DNA of 64,000 nucleotides from Roseovarius mucosus (lineage in GTDB: Bacteria; Pseudomonadota; Alphaproteobacteria; Rhodobacterales; Rhodobacteraceae). The stretch spans positions 1,997,501 to 2,061,500 of the forward strand of contig NZ_CP020474.1 of the NCBI RefSeq assembly GCF_002080415.1, in the 5' to 3' direction. A program made the position numbers and the translations under genes. Below are positions 59,236 to 64,000 of the stretch, one piece after another (positions within the stretch are counted from its first letter, which is position 1; each line of letters opens with the position of its first letter). The notes beneath the pieces were generated by a model that made no database searches, was not told where the DNA came from, and saw only the letters and a list, made by a program, of their open reading frames with translations.

Positions 59236-59556
59236 TTAGACGACCGGATAGACAAACCCGCCCAAACGGGGCGCAGGTTTATCAGGGGGCGCGAGATCGA
59301 GCCGACCATTCTCAAGCGCGACCTGCAGGGCGCTGAGCAAGGCCGCCATGCTCTGCTCGCCGTCCTCCATGGCACGGATGCCTGTCTGCGCAAGAAGGCC
59401 CTCAGCACCGTAAACCTCTGCAAAAGGGCGCGGGGCGGCATTCAGCTCTGCCATTGGCGGTACAAGGCCCGCTGTTTCGACAGGGCCCTCTACCGGATGC
59501 GCACCAAGAAGGGTCATCATCCGCTCTAGAAACTCAGGGTGGTCAATCTGCGGCAA
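59236..59556 (-). CDS. Unrecognised 106-residue protein downstream of the carbamoyltransferase
   Basis: The frame begins at TTG 59556 inside the carbamoyltransferase gene (14-base overlap) and is preceded at seven bases by AGGGAGG, a very good site. The product is 106 residues, Pro/Ala/Leu-rich and acidic in the middle, with a C-terminal helix (SMAALLSALQVALENG) and no signal peptide or membrane helix. I do not recognise it. The overlap and ribosome site argue that it is real and coupled. Confidence 0.65.
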   Translation of the reverse strand: MPQIDHPEFLERMMTLLGAHPVEGPVETAGLVPPMAELNAAPRPFAEVYGAEGLLAQTGIRAMEDGEQSMAALLSALQVALENGRLDLAPPDKPAPRLGGFVYPVV

Positions 59557-61384
59557 AGTGCATCCTCCCTATTTTCTTGTGAACCCAATCCGGCTGGGCA
59601 GATTTTCGAACGATCACCCCGCCGATGGCAAGAAGGTCCAGATGGGTGTTGAGAAAACAGTCAATAGCGTCCTTGGGGCTACAGATGATCGGTTCCCCAC
59701 GTACGTTGAACGAGGTGTTGAGCAGCATCGGACAACCAGTCATCGCATGGAACGCAGCGAGGATCGCACCTGCCCGTGTGCCAATACCGGGTGTTACGGT
59801 CTGCAACCTCGCGCTGAAATCCACATGGGTGACGGCGGCAAAATCGCTGACAACGGCGTTCTGCAATTGCATCGGGCTGTGCAAGCCGCGCCCACGTGCG
59901 TCTGACAAGGTAGTTTTTCCGCAAAATTCCGGCCTGAGTTGCGCGACAAGCAACATATAGGGGCTATCGGTTGGGTCCTCAAAATAGAGGGGCGCCTGAT
60001 CGGCCAGCACGATAGGGGCGAAGGGACGCCAGTCTTCACGGAATTTAATTGATTTATTGACGCGGCTTAACGTGTCCTTGCCGCGCGGATCGGCAAGTAT
60101 CGAGCGGTTCCCCAAAGCACGCGGTCCGAATTCCATCCGCCCATGAAAATGACCGACAATCTGCCCCTCGGCCAGCGCCCGTGCGACCGTATCGGCATAG
60201 GTCGCTGGGTCGGGCAGCTGCTGATAGACCAATCCCGCAGTCTCTAACGGCGCGCAGATGTCAGCATCGGTGAACTGTGGCCCAAGAAAGCCGCCTGCCA
60301 TGGTATCGTTTGGAATTGGCTGCGCCTCGGTTGCAGCGTCATCGCGCGCCACTTCTAGCGCCGCGCCCAAGGCACCGCCCGCGTCACCGGATGCAGGCTG
60401 AATCCAGAGATTGCGAAGGCCGGGCAGGTCGCGGATCAGCCGACTATTGGCCACACAATTCAGCGCAACACCCCCCGCAAGGCAGAGGTTCATGCTTTGC
60501 GCACGGTCCAAAGCGGTTTTGGCAAGGGCCAACACCGCCTCTTCCAGCACCGCTTGGGCAGAGGCGGCGAGGTTCATGTGGACCTGTGTCATCGGATCAG
60601 ACTCTTTGCGCTGCGGTTGACCAAACAGCATTTCAAAAAGCGGCGATGTGGTACTCAGCCCCCGGTCAAAATCGAAATATGCCATGTTGAGGGCAAAGCT
60701 ACCGTCAGGTTGCAGCTCGATCAGCTCATCAAGGATCTTTTGGCGGAACTCGGGCGTGCCAAAGGGGGCGAGGCCCATCAGTTTATATTCGCCAGAATTT
60801 ACCTTGAAGCCGCAGTATTGCGTAAACGCACTATAAAAGAGACCGAGTGAGTGCGGAAAGCTGATCTCTGCCTCGGCCTTTAACCCTGTGGCCTTGCCTG
60901 ACCAAAGTGTCGTGGTGGAATATTCACCGACCCCATCCAACACCAGCACTGCCGCCTCGGCAAAGGGCGCAGGATAGAACGCCGACGCAGCATGTGATCG
61001 GTGATGCGGGACAAAGACTATTCGGTCTGTATCCTCAGCGATCTTCCTCAATTGCATCGGCAGCTCTTCTGCAAGGCTTCGCAGGGTTTCCACCATCCGC
61101 GGCCAGAGCCGCGCACCGGTCGGAAGCCGGGTTTGCGCGGTTTGTAGAATGCGCCGCAGTTTGAGTCCGGGATCCTCATAATAGGCGACGCGATCAAGCG
61201 ACGCGCCTTCCGGAAGCTGCGACAAACAATAGGTGATTGCGTTCATAGGAAACTGCCAATCAGCCTTTCGCCGGGTGAAACGCTCTTCCTGCGCGGCGGC
61301 AAGGATGTGTGTGCCCTGAACGAGCGCCGCCGCAGAATCGTGGAAATGCGACGAGATGCCAAGCGTGTAACGGGGGGCGGTCAT
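59543..61384 (-). CDS. NodU/CmcH-type carbamoyltransferase
   Basis: 613 residues, full family length. The N-terminal actin-like domain has GISSHFHDSAAAL (9-21), HHRSHAASAFYPAPF and VLDGVGE; the Kae1-like middle has GGVALNCVANSR; the C-terminal domain has GRMEFGPRALGNRSILADPR and LLNTSFNVRGEPI. Such enzymes add a carbamoyl group to a sugar or antibiotic hydroxyl from carbamoyl phosphate and ATP. ATG overlaps the SGNH-hydrolase stop (ATGA). The acceptor is unknown; an envelope glycan or a secreted metabolite is plausible. Confidence 0.92.
   Translation of the reverse strand: MTAPRYTLGISSHFHDSAAALVQGTHILAAAQEERFTRRKADWQFPMNAITYCLSQLPEGASLDRVAYYEDPGLKLRRILQTAQTRLPTGARLWPRMVETLRSLAEELPMQLRKIAEDTDRIVFVPHHRSHAASAFYPAPFAEAAVLVLDGVGEYSTTTLWSGKATGLKAEAEISFPHSLGLFYSAFTQYCGFKVNSGEYKLMGLAPFGTPEFRQKILDELIELQPDGSFALNMAYFDFDRGLSTTSPLFEMLFGQPQRKESDPMTQVHMNLAASAQAVLEEAVLALAKTALDRAQSMNLCLAGGVALNCVANSRLIRDLPGLRNLWIQPASGDAGGALGAALEVARDDAATEAQPIPNDTMAGGFLGPQFTDADICAPLETAGLVYQQLPDPATYADTVARALAEGQIVGHFHGRMEFGPRALGNRSILADPRGKDTLSRVNKSIKFREDWRPFAPIVLADQAPLYFEDPTDSPYMLLVAQLRPEFCGKTTLSDARGRGLHSPMQLQNAVVSDFAAVTHVDFSARLQTVTPGIGTRAGAILAAFHAMTGCPMLLNTSFNVRGEPIICSPKDAIDCFLNTHLDLLAIGGVIVRKSAQPDWVHKKIGRMHFAAD
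59564..59570 (-). promoter_or_regulatory. Ribosome binding site for the TTG-started small gene
   Basis: AGGGAGG on the minus strand, within the carbamoyltransferase C-terminal codons and seven bases before the TTG at 59556. It decides the start of the small gene. Confidence 0.6.
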
Positions 61385-62304
61385 TGGTCGCTCCGACGGC
61401 CGAGATCCGTGCCAATCAGCCGCCTGATGAGCGGCTGCAGCCGATCAGCAAACAGGCTGTTGGCTCTGGCGTTTGGGTGAATATCCCGTGGCAGAAATGT
61501 GTGATCCCGGTCGTGAGGATTTGAAATATCGGTAGCTTCTGGAAACCGGCTGAAAACAGCGGAGTTAAAATCGGGGTCCAGCGCATCCAGCATGACAATC
61601 TGCAAAGGGATGCTTGCCGCCTTGGCCGTCTCGCAGACCATGCCGAGCACTGCACATGTGGCAAGGTTGATCATATGGTCATCCGGTAGAAAAACTCGGA
61701 ATTCAACGTCACGCAGCGCCGGTTGCCAAATCTCGCGATACACGATCTGAATCTGGCCCTTTCCATCAAATCGCGCAACGGGCACATGTTCGACCCTCAA
61801 TTTATACCAATCTTCGCTGAGATACTGCCGCATGCGTTGTGGATGGGCGATGTTGCGAAACCGATGATCGCTGATCATGGCGAAAACGGCGGCATCCATT
61901 GTTCCTGCGGCAATGTCACGACGTAGCTGCAGAAGGTTCTGCACAGTACCATGCCCGCCAATGCCACGATTCAAAATCTGGACACCTAGCATGTCGCGCT
62001 GGAGGAGGGCGGTAAAGGTTTCATCATCCGACAAACCGGTGCCATAGGTAAACGAGCAGCCATAAATTGCGACACGCGGTCCCTGCGCGGTCTGGGATCC
62101 AGGGACATAACGCCAGCCATCAGCCGCAATGTTCTGAAAAATGCCACTGCGAAACGCCACACGGACCGTATGTTCGGGCGACAGCCGCCAACCCAAAACG
62201 GGATCCGGGCGAAACATGAGCCGGGGCTTGCTCACGATTTTGCGTGTTTCAAGATGGGAAAATGGCATGATGTGATTGTATCGCTGCTCGTCTTGTGTCG
62301 CCAC
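61381..62304 (-). CDS. SGNH/GDSL-type hydrolase
   Basis: 307 residues from GTG 62304; ATG 62268 is equally possible, and neither has a good ribosome site. Catalytic blocks are visible: Ser84 in YGCSFTYG, the Gly block NRGIGGHGT (112-120) and Asp274/His276 in RDIHPN. No signal peptide is seen. Family members hydrolyse esters, often removing or moving acyl groups on glycans. First gene of the operon with the carbamoyltransferase, which it overlaps by four bases. Confidence 0.8.
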   Translation of the reverse strand: MATQDEQRYNHIMPFSHLETRKIVSKPRLMFRPDPVLGWRLSPEHTVRVAFRSGIFQNIAADGWRYVPGSQTAQGPRVAIYGCSFTYGTGLSDDETFTALLQRDMLGVQILNRGIGGHGTVQNLLQLRRDIAAGTMDAAVFAMISDHRFRNIAHPQRMRQYLSEDWYKLRVEHVPVARFDGKGQIQIVYREIWQPALRDVEFRVFLPDDHMINLATCAVLGMVCETAKAASIPLQIVMLDALDPDFNSAVFSRFPEATDISNPHDRDHTFLPRDIHPNARANSLFADRLQPLIRRLIGTDLGRRSDQ

Positions 62305-62533
62305 TCATAAGGTCAAATTTCAGGCTTTCCAAAGTTAATCGGCCAGATCCCCATATCCCGAACGCAGCCTTTAGCGCATTCGTTCGCAACGCTGCTGATC
62401 CTTGTGACGGCTCAACTTTTACAAGTTATGTACCACAGTCCACCGCTTTTAGCTGAATTCGACGCAAAAAATCATGGAGCGCTTTATGCACTCCTGCAAT
62501 ACCTCCGGAGAGAACAATATTTCATTGGTTTTG

Positions 62534-62610
62534 TGGTGACCCCGGCAGGATTCGAACCTGCAACCTGCCCCTTAGGAGGGGGCTGCTCTATCCTGTTGAG
62601 CCACGGGGCC
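62534..62610 (-). tRNA. tRNA-Arg (anticodon CCU)
   Basis: 77 bases with encoded CCA. The acceptor stem pairs GGCCCCG with CGGGGTC (one G-T pair), the T-arm reads GCAGG-TTCGAAT-CCTGC, and the anticodon stem GCCCC/GGGGC encloses loop CTCCTAA, giving anticodon CCT for the AGG codon. Both neighbouring strands show no other RNA gene. Confidence 0.95.
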
Positions 62611-62714
62611 ACGCGGGGAACTGATTAGCGCGAGCGAGGGCCTTTGTCATCGTCCGATTTCCCTGTCAGCGTGTTTTGCCGTGGATTCACGCAGGCAGCT
62701 TGATCCTGTCAGGG

Positions 62715-62728
62715 TGTTCGCGGTAACA
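62715..62728 (+). promoter_or_regulatory. Candidate LacI-family operator
   Basis: TGTTCGCGGTAACA has outer arms TGTT/AACA around a central CG, the usual symmetry of LacI-family operators; its right half would fit a perfect TGTTACCG/CGGTAACA palindrome. It ends 29 bases before the regulator's start, so it may mediate autoregulation. Overlapping it, the near-repeat CCTGTCAGNGTGTT occurs twice (62662-62675 and 62705-62718). Confidence 0.45.
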
Positions 62729-62757
62729 AAGGCGTAGGACCTTGTGGACATCCCTCC

Positions 62758-63783
62758 GTGACCCAGCATGACAGACATCCCCTGACCCTTCGCGACGTGT
62801 CCGAGGCCGCGGGCGTGTCTGAAATGACGGTAAGCCGCGTTCTGCGCAATAAGGGCGATGTTTCGGAGGGCACGCGGCAACGGGTGCTCGAAGCGGCCAA
62901 GCGGTTAGGATACGTGCCCAACAAGATTGCGGGGGCTTTGGCCAGTCAGCGCGTCAATCTTGTTGCAGTTATCATTCCGTCGATGTCGAACATGGTTTTT
63001 CCCGAGGTGATGACAGGAATTAGCCGGGTTCTTGAGGAAACCGAGTTGCAACCCGTGGTCGGGCTGACAGGATATCGGCCTGAGAAAGAGGAAAAAGTCC
63101 TCTACGAAATGCTGTCCTGGCGCCCGTCTGGCGTGATCATCGCAGGGCTGGAGCATTCGGATGCAAGCCGCGCCATGTTGCGGGCAAGCGGGATTCCCGT
63201 GGTCGAGATCATGGATGTGGACGGCACACCGATTGACTCGGTCGTGGGGATTTCGCACCGGCGCGCCGGACAGCAGATGGCGCAAGCTATCATCAAGGCA
63301 GGCTATCGGCGGATCGGGTTCATGGGCACCAAGATGCCACTCGACCACCGGGCGCGCAAACGCTTTGAGGGATTTACCGAAGCTCTGGCCAAGGCTGGGA
63401 TCGAGATGGCGGATCACGAGTTTTACTCCGGCGGATCAGCGCTGCTCAAGGGGCGGGAAATGACCGCTGAGATGCTACGGCGTACACCGGATCTGGATTT
63501 CCTCTATTATTCCAACGACATGATTGGGGCGGGCGGGCTGCTCTATCTGTTAGAGCAGGGGATCGACATTCCCAATGATATGGGGCTCGCTGGCTTTAAT
63601 GGCGTCGAACTGTTGGAAGGGTTGCCGCGGGCACTTGCAACGATGGACGCCTGCCGGCTGGAGATCGGGCGGCGTGCCGCCGAGATCATCGCGGCCCGCG
63701 CGTCAAACCCCGAGGATAGTGCCCCGGTGCGCATCACGCTCGAGCCGACGCTGAGCCTTGGCGATACATTGCGGCGGCGCTGA
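62758..63783 (+). CDS. LacI-family transcription regulator
   Basis: 341 residues from GTG 62758. The DNA-binding helix-turn-helix and hinge lie at about 9-60 (LTLRDVSEAAGVSEMTVSRVL ... NKIAGALAS), followed by a periplasmic-binding-protein-like effector domain (VAVIIPSMSNMVFPEVMTGI, SNDMIGAGGLLYLLEQG). The overall pattern resembles gluconate-type repressors. It probably controls itself and the downstream dehydrogenase region; the ligand is not readable. Confidence 0.9.
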   Translation: MTQHDRHPLTLRDVSEAAGVSEMTVSRVLRNKGDVSEGTRQRVLEAAKRLGYVPNKIAGALASQRVNLVAVIIPSMSNMVFPEVMTGISRVLEETELQPVVGLTGYRPEKEEKVLYEMLSWRPSGVIIAGLEHSDASRAMLRASGIPVVEIMDVDGTPIDSVVGISHRRAGQQMAQAIIKAGYRRIGFMGTKMPLDHRARKRFEGFTEALAKAGIEMADHEFYSGGSALLKGREMTAEMLRRTPDLDFLYYSNDMIGAGGLLYLLEQGIDIPNDMGLAGFNGVELLEGLPRALATMDACRLEIGRRAAEIIAARASNPEDSAPVRITLEPTLSLGDTLRRR

Positions 63784-63890
63784 TCATCTTTTGCCTGAAA
63801 CTGTCGCAAATGGCTTTGCAATTCGGAACCGAATCGCAAAAGGCTGCGCGGAGTCGTCCAAAGAGCGGCGCAGGGAGAGGATAAAAAGAC

Positions 63891-64000
63891 ATGAAGATCG
63901 GTTTCATCGGGCTGGGCAATGTGGGCGGCAAACTGTCGGGCAGTCTGCTGCGCAATGGCCATGATCTGACAGTGCATGACCTGAACGCGGATCTGGTCAG
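63891..64000 (+). CDS. 3-hydroxyisobutyrate dehydrogenase-like protein (partial, runs off the window)
   Basis: 36 codons are visible from ATG 63891, preceded by AGGGAGAGG. They start with a Rossmann NAD(P)-binding loop GLGNVGG and continue SLLRNGHDLTVHDLN, typical of the beta-hydroxyacid dehydrogenase family (3-hydroxyisobutyrate, tartronate semialdehyde or related). The C-terminus lies beyond 64000. It follows the LacI-family gene and may be its target. Confidence 0.75.
   Translation, partial: MKIGFIGLGNVGGKLSGSLLRNGHDLTVHDLNADLV

Noticed and set aside
62404..62628. 74-codon plus-strand frame containing a PAGFEPATC-like stretch
   Set aside because: That stretch is the reverse complement of the tRNA-Arg T-arm read as protein, a common false gene.
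62534..62757. Integration site at the tRNA gene
   Set aside because: The tRNA is intact and I see no integrase or partial tRNA copy within the window.

Overview
The window looks like chromosomal DNA of a marine alphaproteobacterium of the Rhodobacterales (Roseobacter group). This is inferred from the GC-rich coding style and from gene order typical of that group: rplQ, a Do-like protease and rarA in a row; tolQRAB-pal-cpoB-tilS-ftsH in a row; lysA next to a TIGR02302-type protein; TRAP and peptide ABC transporters; and a fused Mrp (Pha-type) antiporter. The genus cannot be fixed from the sequence. There is no rRNA gene, insertion sequence, CRISPR array or prophage. One tRNA gene, tRNA-Arg(CCU), lies near the right end.

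Layout. 1-4.7 kb: an overlapping catabolic operon with a TRAP permease pair, a crotonase-fold protein, a class III CoA-transferase and a 2-keto-4-pentenoate hydratase-type protein; its solute-binding protein probably lies left of the window. 4.9-6.7 kb: an exported sorbosone/glucose-dehydrogenase-like protein with a diheme cytochrome c. 6.8-11.6 kb: asd, an MFS carrier paired with a deacetylase, rsfS-rlmH and mscL. 11.7-17.6 kb (minus): argH, a tiny lipoprotein, a DUF2834 protein, lysA and a large TIGR02302 protein, divergent from a TlpA thioredoxin. 19-24.7 kb (minus): a family-5 (dipeptide-type) ABC importer. 24.9-27.6 kb: rarA and a Do-like protease. 27.8-33.1 kb (minus): the distal spc/alpha ribosomal cluster rplO-secY-adk-rpsM-rpsK-rpoA-rplQ, cut off immediately upstream of rplO. 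A decayed methyltransferase and a VWA protein sit at that break. 34.9-37.6 kb: folD and fhs. 37.7-47.5 kb (minus): MOSC, tam, ftsH, tilS and the tol-pal envelope operon, followed by an atypical response regulator, a Prx6-type peroxiredoxin and ybgC. 50.0-56.0 kb: the complete mrpABCDEFG antiporter operon.

The accessory-looking stretch is 56-62.3 kb. It has a sulfotransferase divergent from three tandem signal-peptide-bearing 'tail-collar' proteins, then a convergent operon of an SGNH hydrolase, a NodU/CmcH-type carbamoyltransferase and an unrecognised 106-residue protein. No other phage gene is present. The set is the best candidate in the window for an undescribed system, perhaps export or decoration of a surface or secreted product with sulfo and carbamoyl groups; that role is inference.

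The right end has the tRNA, a LacI-family regulator with a good candidate self-operator, and the start of a 3-hydroxyisobutyrate-dehydrogenase-like gene that runs off the window. After start-codon correction no gene-free stretch exceeds about 300 bases.
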